31,103 nt of DNA from Hominicoprocola sp037419475 (GTDB lineage Bacteria; Bacillota; Clostridia; Oscillospirales; Oscillospiraceae), in assembly GCA_037419475.1 (NCBI GenBank), contig JAXYYF010000061.1, positions 1-31,103 of the forward strand, read 5' to 3'. The notes below the pieces were generated by a model. The model was not told the origin of the DNA. It saw only the letters and a list, made by a program, of their open reading frames with translations, and ran no database searches. Shown one piece after another: positions 7,952 through 15,668 of this stretch. The translations under genes and the position numbers were made by a program. Position 1 is the stretch's first letter. Each line of letters begins with the position of its first letter.

Positions 7952-9619
7952 TTACAGGCCCTTTTCGTAGGACTCGATCATCTTCTTGAAAGTGTGACCC
8001 GTACGACTTCTGAGATTCTGAAGGACCTTTTCGGTTGTTTTCCCCGTAAAGATCTTGATTTGCAGGGACATTGAGCCGTCAGCATCGGGCGTGACAAAGA
8101 TCTTGTCGATGTACTTCTCAACAAATTCCTTGTCGATCAGTCCCTTGACCGCATCGCGCTCCGCGTTTTTCAGAACCCTGCGGATGGTCTCGATCTGTTT
8201 TTTGTAGTCAGATGCGGAGTCTCGCTGCTGGGTCAACTCCATCAGTTCCTGCTGGGCCTCATCCAACTCCTTGGCGCACTGCTTGTTCATGGAGAGAAAG
8301 TCTTTGTCCGACAGTTCGCCGAGGGCGTTATAGGTCAGCAGCTTCTGCTTTTTCTTTTCGACGGTGGTAATTTTCTGCTCCAGAGCTGTGATCTGCCGCC
8401 CCAGGTCGCCGTCCCGGTCCAGAGATTTGTACATTTCCATGTACTCGTCCACCATAGCCTCGGCATCGTCCTCTGTCTCCCGGAAAACCTCCAGCAAAAG
8501 CGGCTTTAATTCTTCCTCGTAGATGGGGAAAGAGGCGCAGGCGCCCGCCCCGCTTTTGATTTTATTGCTGCATACCCACTTGCTGTTTTTGTTCCCCTGC
8601 TTGTCCTTGGATTCCCGTCGGTAATAAGCCGCGCCGCAGTCCGTACAAAACAGCTTGCCCGTCAAGAGGTTGGCGTGGTTGCAGATACCTTGACGACCCT
8701 TCACATCCTCGCTGCGCTTGCGCAGCACCTCGTTGGCCTTGTCCCACAGCGCCTCGGATACGATGGCGGGGACGATCTCGCCCGTTTCATCCTTGAACAT
8801 GACCCACTCTTCCGGGGGCAAGAATTTCTGTTTCTTGGTAAACAGGTCGATGACCTTGACCTTGTTCCCCACATAGTACCCCTTATACTTGGGATTGGAG
8901 ATCATACCGGACATGGTGGTGTGGGCGATTTTTTTGCCGTTGTGGTTGCGGTAGCCCCGTTCCCAAAACAGATTTTCGATCTGCTTCATGCTGTGCTGAC
9001 CCGTGGCGTACAACTCAAACAGTTCCCGCACCATGGGGGCCTCATCCTCGTCGATCACAAGCCGCCCGTTGTCCTTTCGGTAGCCGAAGATACGGCTGTT
9101 GCCCAGCACCACACTGTTTTTGATGGCCTGCTGGTGTCCGAACTTCACGCGGCTGGACAGCTTGCGCAGCTCGTCCTGGGCGATGCCGGACATGATGGTC
9201 AAGCGCAGCTCGCTGTCCTCGTCCAAGGTGTTGATATTGTCATTCTGGAAGAACACCCCGACACCTGCGTTCAGCAGTTCACGGGTGTATTGGATGGAGT
9301 CCAGGGTGTTACGGGCGAAACGGGTGATCTCCTTGGTAATGATGAGGTCAAAGAGGCCGGCGCGGCCATCTTCTACCATGCGGTGGAAGTTTTCGCGCTT
9401 TTTGGTGGTGGCGGCAGACAAGCCCTCGTCAATGTAGCCCTCCACATAGGTCCAGTTAGTATTTTTTCGAATCAGGCTTTCGTAGTATTGAATTTGGTTG
9501 CCCAGAGAATTGAGCTGTTCGTCGCTCTCGCTGGACACGCGAGCGTAAAAGGTCACTCGCATAGGAATATCGAAGATGGTTTTCGTTTTCAGCAGCTGCC
9601 GAATATTGTGGATATCCAT
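7952..9619 (-). CDS. Large serine site-specific recombinase
   Basis: A 555-residue large serine recombinase. The N-terminal resolvase catalytic domain begins with FYARVSS (nucleophile Ser29) and has GYIDEGLSA and the FDLIITKEITRFARN block. A central recombinase domain (residues about 170-280, FGYRKDNGRLVIDEDE onward) is followed by a zinc ribbon (CTDCGAAYYRR...WVCSNK...GAGAC) and a long charged coiled coil. This is the architecture of phage and conjugative-element integrases that insert and excise DNA at attachment sites. It is complete, so probably active. GAGAGGA precedes ATG 9619. It has its own promoter. It lies directly inside the left end of the accessory region, which fits an integrase, but I could not identify att sites. 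Confidence 0.93.
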   Translation of the reverse strand: MDIHNIRQLLKTKTIFDIPMRVTFYARVSSESDEQLNSLGNQIQYYESLIRKNTNWTYVEGYIDEGLSAATTKKRENFHRMVEDGRAGLFDLIITKEITRFARNTLDSIQYTRELLNAGVGVFFQNDNINTLDEDSELRLTIMSGIAQDELRKLSSRVKFGHQQAIKNSVVLGNSRIFGYRKDNGRLVIDEDEAPMVRELFELYATGQHSMKQIENLFWERGYRNHNGKKIAHTTMSGMISNPKYKGYYVGNKVKVIDLFTKKQKFLPPEEWVMFKDETGEIVPAIVSEALWDKANEVLRKRSEDVKGRQGICNHANLLTGKLFCTDCGAAYYRRESKDKQGNKNSKWVCSNKIKSGAGACASFPIYEEELKPLLLEVFRETEDDAEAMVDEYMEMYKSLDRDGDLGRQITALEQKITTVEKKKQKLLTYNALGELSDKDFLSMNKQCAKELDEAQQELMELTQQRDSASDYKKQIETIRRVLKNAERDAVKGLIDKEFVEKYIDKIFVTPDADGSMSLQIKIFTGKTTEKVLQNLRSRTGHTFKKMIESYEKGL

Positions 9620-9656
9620 AAGTACATCCTCTCATAAAGTTCGTTTTATCATGTTT

Positions 9657-9685
9657 ATTATAGCATTGCCGCAACAGCGAATCAA
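9657..9685 (-). promoter_or_regulatory. Promoter of the serine recombinase gene
   Basis: On the minus strand TTGATT (9685-9680), a 17-nt spacer and a consensus TATAAT (9662-9657) lie 37 nt before the start codon. The recombinase is therefore expressed independently of the small gene upstream. Confidence 0.65.
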
Positions 9686-9710
9686 GCCTGTGGAAACATT
9701 TACAAAAGGA

Positions 9711-9732
9711 GCGCAGTTCCCCCGGAACTGCG
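9711..9732 (-). terminator. Terminator after the SHOCT-like gene
   Basis: GCGCAGTTCC and GGAACTGCGC form a perfect 10-bp stem. On the minus strand it is followed by CCTTTTG. It lies between the small gene ending at 9772 and the recombinase promoter. Confidence 0.7.
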
Positions 9733-9771
9733 CTGAATTCTTCTCCCTCGTCTTGCGCTCTTTCTGATGAT

Positions 9772-9954
9772 TTACGCCTTTTGCGAAACCGGATACTTCG
9801 TCCAAATCAGGTGGTTCATCTTCCGGTATTCATCCATGGTGATCACTCCCTGATCACGCAGAGTGCGGTTGAAATAACTGAGCCAAAGATAATGCTGCAT
9901 GTTGCGCTCCGGAGTTTTCTGATCCAAGATGAAATCACCCCCAATACATTCCAT
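9772..9954 (-). CDS. Small SHOCT-like protein next to the recombinase
   Basis: A 51- to 60-residue protein. The region YLWLSYFNRTLRDQGVITMDEYRKMNHLI fits the short C-terminal SHOCT-type domain (a helix, then G-x-I-T-x-x-E-Y, then a helix). Small genes of this kind commonly accompany large serine recombinases in clostridial mobile elements, and their role is unknown. The start is uncertain. ATG 9954 has no good ribosome binding site, while the in-frame TTG at 9927 has GGGGGTG 8 nt before it and gives a 51-residue product. The gene lies 152 nt upstream of the recombinase start, separated by a terminator. Confidence 0.65.
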   Translation of the reverse strand: MECIGGDFILDQKTPERNMQHYLWLSYFNRTLRDQGVITMDEYRKMNHLIWTKYPVSQKA

Positions 9955-10011
9955 ATTTTTTCCAGAAAGAGGGCGTTTATTCTCCTTGACTAAGTTGTTC
10001 CTGCAAACAAA

Positions 10012-10041
10012 AAGGCATCAGGAAATTGTCTCCTGATGCCT
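10012..10041 (-). terminator. Minus-strand intrinsic terminator without an obvious gene
   Basis: AAGGCATCAGGA and TCCTGATGCCTT form a perfect 12-bp stem followed, on the minus strand, by TTTTTG. There is no intact minus-strand gene upstream of it, so it may insulate the recombinase module or be the remnant of a lost gene. Confidence 0.65.
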
Positions 10042-10360
10042 TCGCATGATGTGTGCAGTTTTGCTTAGTATGTATATAAAAAGTATGTGAGAATCGCAGA
10101 AAAATCCACAATACTCTTGTTTGATACAAAAAGAACGGAAACATAGCCGCTAAGCGGCAAAGGAAGAAACTGATTGCCTGATCGGCAGTAAAAAGAAACT
10201 GTTTACACATTTAGTGTAATGAATCGTGAGACTGAAGTCAAGGAAAAGTTTTTCGACTTTATTTGACCATGCTGCAATTGTCTTTCGCATTTAGGCTACC
10301 GGAATGCAGCAGGCCGATCATCGCAAGTTAGTGTAAAGTTATCATTGGCAAAATAAAAAG

Positions 10361-10384
10361 GGGAAGCGGCATAGACCACTTCCC
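10361..10384 (-). terminator. Minus-strand terminator-like hairpin beside the IS
   Basis: GGGAAGCGG (10361-10369) pairs with CCACTTCCC (10376-10384) with one G-U pair. On the minus strand a C4T5 run follows. It abuts the presumed left end of the insertion sequence and could protect it from read-through. Confidence 0.5.
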
Positions 10385-10392
10385 AAGGAACT

Positions 10393-12001
10393 CAAATCTC
10401 GGTAAAATGTGGATTGACAAAAAAACACTTCCGATGAGAGGAGTTCCGAAGTTATGATAGCAAAATTGGAGCAGCAAGGCAAGAAGATTTTTCAGTGGGG
10501 CGAAGAACTCGTAGACATCACCACGTTGGAAAATCTGGTGTATGAGGCCGCCCTCCGGTGGGGCCGTGAGATCATGCGCCAGTGCTTGGAAGAAACGGAC
10601 CGCATTCTATCCCGTCAGCGAAACAAAACGGTGTATCGAGACAAAGGGTACCGCCCCACCACGCTCAAGACCGTGATGGGTGAGGTGGGATACCGGCGGC
10701 ATGTCTACCTACTGTCCGGCGAAGCGGAGCAGCGCAGCACGACGGTGTACCTGCTGGACAAGAGTATGGGCCTTGACACGGTAGGCCTTTTCAGCGATAC
10801 TGTCTGTATGATGGCGGTAGAGGCAGCCTGCACGGTAAGCTACCGGACAGCGGCCGCCACTGTGAGCGACCTGACCGGACTGAACCTGAGCCACGAAAGC
10901 GTGTGGAGTATCGTCCAGAACGCCGGGGACTGGGAACGGGCGCGTGTGGAAGAACTGGCGGCTGCGGCAAAGGCCGAGCGCGGAGCCGGAGCCTACGAGA
11001 CCCCGGTGCTGTACGAGGAAATGGATGGCGTGTACCTTGACTTGCAGGGGAAAGACCGTCTGGAAAATGGCCCCAGCAAGGAAATGAAGGTATCCATTGC
11101 CTACTCCGGTGTCTGCGAAGATGCCAGCGGACGGCGGACGCTCGCCAACAAAGTATCCTTTGCCGGTTTTGAGGAGGCCAAGACTTTCCGCAGCCACACC
11201 GAGGGAGTGGTGGCGGATTTCTATGCCGTATCATCCGTGAAACGGCGTGTATTTAACAGCGATGGAGGCTTGTGGCTCCAGCGAAGCATGGTGCCGGACT
11301 GCACTTACCAGCTTGACCTGTTCCACCGGAACAAGGCTGTGCGCGCCTATCTGAACGATCCCGAACTCCAGAAGCTCGTCCTGAAGCTGCTCCGCGAGCG
11401 CAAGCCGAAGAAAGCTATTGCCGTAGTGGAAGCGTCTATTGAAAGCACACTTGACCCTGCGGAACAGGAAAACCGCCGGAGGCTGTTTTCTTATTTCAGC
11501 AACCACAGTCATGCCCTGATACCGTACTACCAGCGAGCATGAAGGCAGCCTCCGCTGCCCAACGAGGGCCAGCAGCCCGCCCGCTGCGGGAGTATGGAGA
11601 GCAATATCTTCACCATTATTGGGAACCGGATGAAGCACAACCGCACCTGCTGGAGCGTGGCTGGAGCAAACAATCTGGCAGCCTTGCTTGCGCTGCATCA
11701 TACCGGCAGACTCCGGCGTGTTCTGCGCGGCTGGGAGGCGCACAGCAGACCGGAGGGCAGCGGTTCGATCGTGACGCTGCCGCTTTCTGCCGCGAAGGCC
11801 AACAGGCTGGGTGAGGACATATATATCCCACCGCATACATTGTCCTCCGGCGAGATCCATCCCGCCGCCCAATATTATCTGACACACTTTGATCCGCTGT
11901 CCGGGATGCACTCCTACGACTGACAGCGGCCGGCTGCGTGCGCCGGAGCACTTATCCACTCAATTTTTTCTCTTTGAACAATACATTTTCCGTCTGATTT
12001 G
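10393..12001 (+). mobile_element. ISLre2-family insertion sequence, about 1.6 kb
   Basis: The element is defined by its ISLre2-type transposase (10454-11923) and by imperfect terminal inverted repeats. The left end (from 10393) and the reverse complement of the right end (11973-12001) share CAAATC, then CGG, AAAATGT and TTG in the same order with small gaps. The resulting length is usual for the family. No exact target-site duplication could be recognised, so the outer borders may be off by several bases. The transposase carries an internal stop, so the copy is probably dead unless helped in trans. Confidence 0.6.
10454..11923 (+). pseudogene. ISLre2-family transposase interrupted by one stop codon
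   Basis: The frame from ATG 10454 encodes the UPF0236/ISLre2 transposase pattern: an N-terminal zinc-finger-like region (VYRDKGYRPTTLKTVMGEVGYRR) and then the long catalytic part with YEEMDGVYLDLQGKD, the SDGGLW motif and YQLDLFHRNKAV. It hits TGA at 11540-11542 after YYQRA. The same frame then continues without any shift through the conserved C-terminus (SMESNIFTIIGNRMKHNRTCWS from 11594) to the stop at 11921-11923, 490 codons in all, a normal full length. A single nonsense change, such as TGG or CGA to TGA, therefore explains the break. The missing part is about 125 residues and is conserved, so activity is unlikely. Confidence 0.85.
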
Positions 12002-12056
12002 ACTGCCAGCCCCCCTTGCCAACGATTTTGTTACACATACTCATCGCAACTTTTCC

Positions 12057-12085
12057 TTGCATTTTGTTCTGTGTTGTGGTATTCT
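12057..12085 (+). promoter_or_regulatory. Possible promoter for a short non-coding transcript
   Basis: TTGCAT (12057-12062), a 17-nt spacer and TATTCT (12080-12085) lie just right of the insertion sequence. The terminator at 12185-12228 would end a transcript of about 140 nt. The -10 box is weak. Confidence 0.3.
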
Positions 12086-12184
12086 TAACTATAGAAAGTT
12101 TCCTCTTTTGTGTGCGGCCATGGTGCTGCGGCATGTGTCAAGCAACCGTTTCGAGGCGGTTTGTATCTATATCTGTTATTGTGT

Positions 12185-12228
12185 CGAGGCTGTCTATGGA
12201 TTCCATAGCACCCTCGGCTTTTTTTCAT
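12185..12228 (+). terminator. Strong hairpin with T run
   Basis: CGAGG, TG and CTATGGA on the left pair with TCCATAG, CA and CCTCG on the right, with small internal bulges, followed by GCTTTTTTT. It is a clear intrinsic terminator on the plus strand but no coding gene precedes it, so it may end a non-coding RNA or the remains of a gene cut by the insertion sequence. Confidence 0.7.
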
Positions 12229-12334
12229 CATTCTTCAGGGAGAATACGCTTGGCTCCTGCGCTGTTTGCGGAGGAAGCAAAAAATCACGATAGAGCAACC
12301 AAATCATCCCCTTTCCGGGGCGTAAAGACAATTC

Positions 12335-12380
12335 AAGGACGACAGGAGCATCGAGAAAATGCTTTTGTCGTCCTTTTTAT
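12335..12380 (+). terminator. Second plus-strand terminator
   Basis: AAGGACGACA (12335-12344) pairs perfectly with TGTCGTCCTT (12366-12375), with an inner AGCAT/ATGCT stem, followed by a T run. It separates the upstream non-coding stretch from the structured block that leads into the tyrosine recombinase gene. Confidence 0.75.
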
Positions 12381-12389
12381 ATAGACGAA

Positions 12390-12985
12390 TGAGAATTTGC
12401 AAATTCCGGCATGACATCGGAGCCATAGCCTCCGGAGCTTGCCCCAACAACGCGCCGGCTAAACCGACCCGCCCGCACCATCGGAAATTGGTGCCTGATC
12501 CATTGGCTGTGGATCCAGTATCTGTTTGGGCATACCACCCCCTTATCGTGCGACTGTGACGGATAATACAGCGCTCAACACAGCGTCCGCCAAACGGCTG
12601 TGTGCAAGCCGATGTGGCTTGTAGGATGAAACTCGTGTATACCCGTGAGATTGGTATACCCATCGCGGCAGCAGCGATGGGAGAAATAATTGCTGCAGCT
12701 CAGAAACCCGCTTTGGTGTCGGAATCCGCATCCTTCCGCTTTTTGGGGAAGGATACCGCTTTTTCGGCGGAGCAGTGAACAGGTTATTTTCTCGTACTTC
12801 AGTACGGGAAAATAACCTGTGAAGGTTTCCACCCGACCCCTCGCCATGATCTGAATCCCTGCTGGTAATACGGGAATTGCAGATGGGATTAGGCCCCTCT
12901 GTATCGCAAGATGCAGAGCCAAATAGCCTGGTTAGATGTTAACTGCCGGAACCAGCCGGAGGAGTGACAGGATAAACTCTGTCAT
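12390..12985 (+). ncRNA. Candidate large structured RNA or folded-DNA region upstream of the tyrosine recombinase
   Basis: About 600 nt with no supportable gene but with closely packed hairpins. Examples are a 14-nt palindrome at 12393-12406, GCACCA/TGGTGC (12475-12494), ACACAGC/GCTGTGT (12578-12603), CAAGCC/GGCTTG (12605-12621), CCCATCGC/GCGATGGG (12659-12681), ATCCTTCC/GGAAGGAT (12730-12754), a 20-bp stem with one G-U pair (12779-12820), CTCTGT/GCAGAG (12897-12918), CTGGTT/AACCAG and GACAG/CTGTC just before the ribosome binding site. This density is far above that of neighbouring intergenic DNA. It begins directly after a terminator and ends 30 nt before the recombinase start. It does not show group II intron domain V. 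It could be a long leader RNA, an ornate non-coding RNA, or DNA sites that fold when single-stranded. Confidence 0.5.
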
Positions 12986-13015
12986 TATGTTATTACGAAA
13001 AACGGAGGATAGAAA

Positions 13016-14002
13016 ATGTCCAGTATTAAATATGAGATCCTGAGTAAATGCCCCGGATTTAAGGAAGGTGCACCGGGCCCCAGCAAAAACACGATCGAAC
13101 AATACAAGACCCACGCCATCAGATATGGGAAGTGGGCCAAAAAGAAATACGGATGCCGGAGATTTGAGGAGCTCAAAGACCACATCCAGGATTATGCGGA
13201 TGATCTGTGCGAGAAAGGGCGCCGTCCGGCTACGATCCACACGTACATCGCAGCTTGCTGCTATGTGTGGGATATCCCCATGGAGCAGATCCATAAGCCG
13301 GAGCGTCACTGCTATGACGCTGTGCGCAGCAGAGGGGAAAAGCCTGTTGATCAGCGCGCTGACGCCGGACGGGAAGCTGCCCCGCGCCTGTATGATTTTG
13401 CGATGTGTGTCGGCATCCGCTGCCATGAGTATCAAGCCCTGCGGTGCGGGAACTTTGTTGAGGACGAGTCCGGGTATCCCTGTGTAGAGGTCAGGAAGGG
13501 CAAGGGAGGAAAGTATCAGCTCCAGCGGATCCTGCCGGATGATGTGGAATTCGTGAAGTCCTATTTTCCCGCAGGCGCCGAAGACCTCTTTGTATTCACA
13601 AAGCGGGAGATGGAAAATAAAATCGACCTGCACGCCATCCGCGCCACCGTTGCTAAGCGAGCTTACCGGTACTACAGCGACAAGCTGCGATCCGACCCGG
13701 ACTATCGCGCACAACTGACCAAGGAGATCGAACTGCGTTGGAAGATGTATCGCGGTACGCCGCCTCCAAACTCAAGAAAAAAATACGATTGGGAGTGGGA
13801 TGAGCGTCGCGTTCGCGGCGAATACAAAGTACGCGGCAAAAACCGTACCAAAGCAGAGCAAAACGGTCTCCCCGTTGTGTACGACCGACTGGCTGTTATG
13901 GCGGTATCCGTTTTCCACCTGAGCCATTGGCGCTGCGACGTGACGGTTGACAACTACCTGCTCGCCGATGGCGGCGCTGATTGCTCCACACCCCGTCCCT
14001 GA
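13016..14002 (+). CDS. Tyrosine recombinase/integrase
   Basis: A 328-residue tyrosine recombinase. Residues about 20-80 form the SAM-like core-binding domain (SKNTIEQYKTHAIRYGKW). The catalytic domain shows all expected residues: Arg135 in GIRCHEY, the beta-hairpin lysine in RKGKGGKYQ, His206 and Arg209 in LHAIRA, His304 in HLSHW and the nucleophile Tyr314 in VDNYLL. The 10-residue gap from His304 to Tyr314 is normal. An insertion rich in charged residues lies between box II and the last His/Tyr block. AACGGAGGA precedes ATG 13016. It should cut and join DNA at specific sites. It is the second recombinase in the island, and the long hairpin-rich region in front of it is its most striking feature. 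Confidence 0.88.
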   Translation: MSSIKYEILSKCPGFKEGAPGPSKNTIEQYKTHAIRYGKWAKKKYGCRRFEELKDHIQDYADDLCEKGRRPATIHTYIAACCYVWDIPMEQIHKPERHCYDAVRSRGEKPVDQRADAGREAAPRLYDFAMCVGIRCHEYQALRCGNFVEDESGYPCVEVRKGKGGKYQLQRILPDDVEFVKSYFPAGAEDLFVFTKREMENKIDLHAIRATVAKRAYRYYSDKLRSDPDYRAQLTKEIELRWKMYRGTPPPNSRKKYDWEWDERRVRGEYKVRGKNRTKAEQNGLPVVYDRLAVMAVSVFHLSHWRCDVTVDNYLLADGGADCSTPRP

Positions 14003-14020
14003 TGCAGGCGGGATATGCAA

Positions 14021-14047
14021 ATAGGGAACCGGATTTTCCCGGCTCCC
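14021..14047 (-). terminator. Weak terminator-like hairpin after the GHKL gene
   Basis: GGGAACCGG and CCGGCTCCC pair except for one position. On the minus strand, where the GHKL gene ends at 14065, it is followed by a short T-rich stretch. It may also stop the convergent recombinase transcript. Confidence 0.45.
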
Positions 14048-14064
14048 TGATTGGGTCCTATGAC

Positions 14065-15540
14065 TTACGCCACGTCGGGCGGGAGGGCAATGCCCTCCTC
14101 GTCCCAGGTGGTCAGCGCAAAGTGGTAGGGGCGGCCCTTCTTGTCCTTCTGGCGGTTCAGCTCTGCCAGCAGCGCCCTCACCGTGTCGGGGTGGCGCTGG
14201 GCGATGAGCACGGCCTCCCGCACCTCCATATCGTCCGCGATGCAGCCGTCGTGATACATACGCAGCTGATACAGATCCTCTGCCTTGCTGCCGCCTGCCT
14301 TCGCCTCAAAGAGCGTAACGCCCTCTGTGCTGCTGACAAACAGATCCGACTTGATTTGCAGATTCAGGCACTGGTACAGATTCTTCTCCGTGGAGACCCG
14401 CAGAACGCCCGCCTCCGCCGACTTTTTCTCCGCCAGCATCTGCACCAACATCTGCTCGCGCCCCTCCTCCTTGATCGGCTCGGGGATATTGGCGCGGATC
14501 CAGCTGAACAGCGCCGCAACCTTCGCATCATCCTCGCGCAGGCCGTTTTTCGCCGACTTGGTGTCAGGCAGCGCCGCCGACTGATCGCTCAGAATGTCGA
14601 TCTGGGTGATGAAACGGTTCTGGTTGGGGTGCAGGGCCTTCCCCCAGATCTCGCTGCACAGTCCATGCTGAATGGCACGGCCGTTGATTCGGATCTCCGC
14701 GCCGCTGGAGGCCATGTTGCCCTTATAATAGAAGGCGTTTTTCTTGCTGCGGCGGATGCTGCCGTAGCGGCAGCAGATGGTCACGCGGCCGTAGCCCAGA
14801 TCGGTCTCCACCGGGGGCAGCTCGGTGTACTCACCCTTCCACTTGGGTTCCAGAGGCTCGGCGATCTCCACGCTATTGGGAATGCCATCCTCGTCCACAG
14901 CGGTGAGACGAATGGAGAAGGCCCCGTCCCGCAGCAGGTCGGCGTAGGTGTAGCGCAGGGTCTCCTGCAGGTAGGACACCACCTGTGCAAAGGTGGGGTC
15001 GTTCTTTTTGGAGACGGGCTTGAGGGTCAGGAACTTATGCATGGGGCAGCGAACCTGCACCATCGTACCGGTATCGCCCATGATGTCCCCGCTGCCGGGG
15101 ACAAGGTACACGGGCATACCGATGCTGTAGGGGCTTTCTACCAGCTGGTAGCGGTCGTGGGCGGCGTCCTCTGCCGTCCGGGTCTGGATGCTCCAATGCT
15201 GATCCACTCCGGCGTTGATGGACGCCAGCGCGTGCTTGAGACCCATGCCGTGTTCGTTCAAGGCGGACTCGGCGCAGGAACGGGCGGCAATGGTGAGGGC
15301 GGCATCCATGTTCTCAATGCCGGTGCCGTTGTCGCAGACCGAAACATCCACATAGGTGTCATGGTTCGTCAGCATGATTTCGATGTGCCCCCGGATATTG
15401 TGGGCGAGAAAATTGGAGATGGAGTTGTCGGTCAGTTCGCAGAGGGTCTGGCTGAATTCCTTGAAGTTGCCGGAGATGCCCACGAAGAGATCCCCGCCGT
15501 CGGGGGCGTTGTTGGTCTTTCGAATGATGGTTTCGCGCAT
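14065..15540 (-). CDS. GHKL ATPase fused to a PD-(D/E)XK-like nuclease domain
   Basis: A 491-residue protein. The N-terminus is a GHKL (Hsp90/MutL/MORC-like) ATPase with the N box CELTDNS (Glu35, Asp38, Asn39), the G1 box CDNGTGI (Asp70-Gly74) and the G2 box GMGLKHA (98-104). The middle resembles the transducer region of such ATPases. The C-terminus has DLFV (Asp399), then FEAKAG (Glu412, Lys414) and an LYQL glutamine (Gln425), the arrangement of a PD-(D/E)XK nuclease. ATP-driven dimer closure coupled to DNA cutting is the natural inference. ATG 15540 is chosen for AGGAGG 7 nt upstream, and an attenuator-like hairpin precedes it. GC content is higher than in the operon to the right. No histidine-kinase phospho-acceptor domain is visible, so it is not a signalling kinase. 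The biological role, perhaps genome defence, is unproven. Confidence 0.8.
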   Translation of the reverse strand: MRETIIRKTNNAPDGGDLFVGISGNFKEFSQTLCELTDNSISNFLAHNIRGHIEIMLTNHDTYVDVSVCDNGTGIENMDAALTIAARSCAESALNEHGMGLKHALASINAGVDQHWSIQTRTAEDAAHDRYQLVESPYSIGMPVYLVPGSGDIMGDTGTMVQVRCPMHKFLTLKPVSKKNDPTFAQVVSYLQETLRYTYADLLRDGAFSIRLTAVDEDGIPNSVEIAEPLEPKWKGEYTELPPVETDLGYGRVTICCRYGSIRRSKKNAFYYKGNMASSGAEIRINGRAIQHGLCSEIWGKALHPNQNRFITQIDILSDQSAALPDTKSAKNGLREDDAKVAALFSWIRANIPEPIKEEGREQMLVQMLAEKKSAEAGVLRVSTEKNLYQCLNLQIKSDLFVSSTEGVTLFEAKAGGSKAEDLYQLRMYHDGCIADDMEVREAVLIAQRHPDTVRALLAELNRQKDKKGRPYHFALTTWDEEGIALPPDVA

Positions 15541-15578
15541 AATTTGTTCCTCCTGAAAAATGTTTTTTGAAAACAAAA

Positions 15579-15611
15579 CGCACGGTGCAGGTCATTGCCC
15601 TACATCGTGCG
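15579..15611 (-). promoter_or_regulatory. Attenuator-like hairpin in the GHKL gene leader
   Basis: A 14-bp stem with two non-Watson-Crick positions (15579-15592 with 15598-15611) is followed on the minus strand by TTTTGTTTT, then by the ribosome binding site of the GHKL gene. It is a terminator placed between any upstream promoter and the gene, so it may act as an attenuator or as a block to read-through. Confidence 0.55.
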
Positions 15612-15633
15612 GGAGGATTTTACAACATTCCTC

Positions 15634-15662
15634 TTGCCCCGCCCGCCGAAAAAGGGTATACT
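15634..15662 (+). promoter_or_regulatory. Promoter of a candidate small RNA
   Basis: TTGCCC (15634-15639), a 17-nt spacer and TATACT (15657-15662). The same two hexamers with the same spacing occur in the predicted rimM promoter in this window, which supports the call. Confidence 0.55.
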
Positions 15663-15668
15663 GTCCCT

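Larger units (their letters stand above)
9955..10392. other. Gene-free interval with two minus-strand hairpins
   Basis: No convincing gene lies between the SHOCT-like gene and the insertion sequence. The interval holds two hairpins oriented as minus-strand terminators (listed separately), a short GCCGC/GCGGC hairpin near 10146-10158 and a TTAGTGTAA direct repeat at 10211-10219 and 10328-10336. The short open frame over 9977-10210 (-) has no recognisable features and I do not accept it. Confidence 0.5.

Noticed and set aside
11540..11542. Programmed read-through or selenocysteine at the TGA in the transposase
   Set aside because: No recoding hairpin is evident, and a simple nonsense mutation in a decaying insertion sequence is more likely.
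12390..12985. Group II intron or retroelement
   Set aside because: I found no domain V-like 34-nt hairpin, no typical intron start with a matching end, and no reverse transcriptase in the window.
7946..14066. TGACTTAC shared by the ends of the recombinase and GHKL genes as att direct repeats
   Set aside because: The match is only 8 bp, includes the stop codons of both genes and does not extend, so chance is likely.
13981..15570. A 529-codon open frame on the plus strand
   Set aside because: It is antisense to the GHKL-nuclease gene, whose motifs and ribosome binding site are clear.
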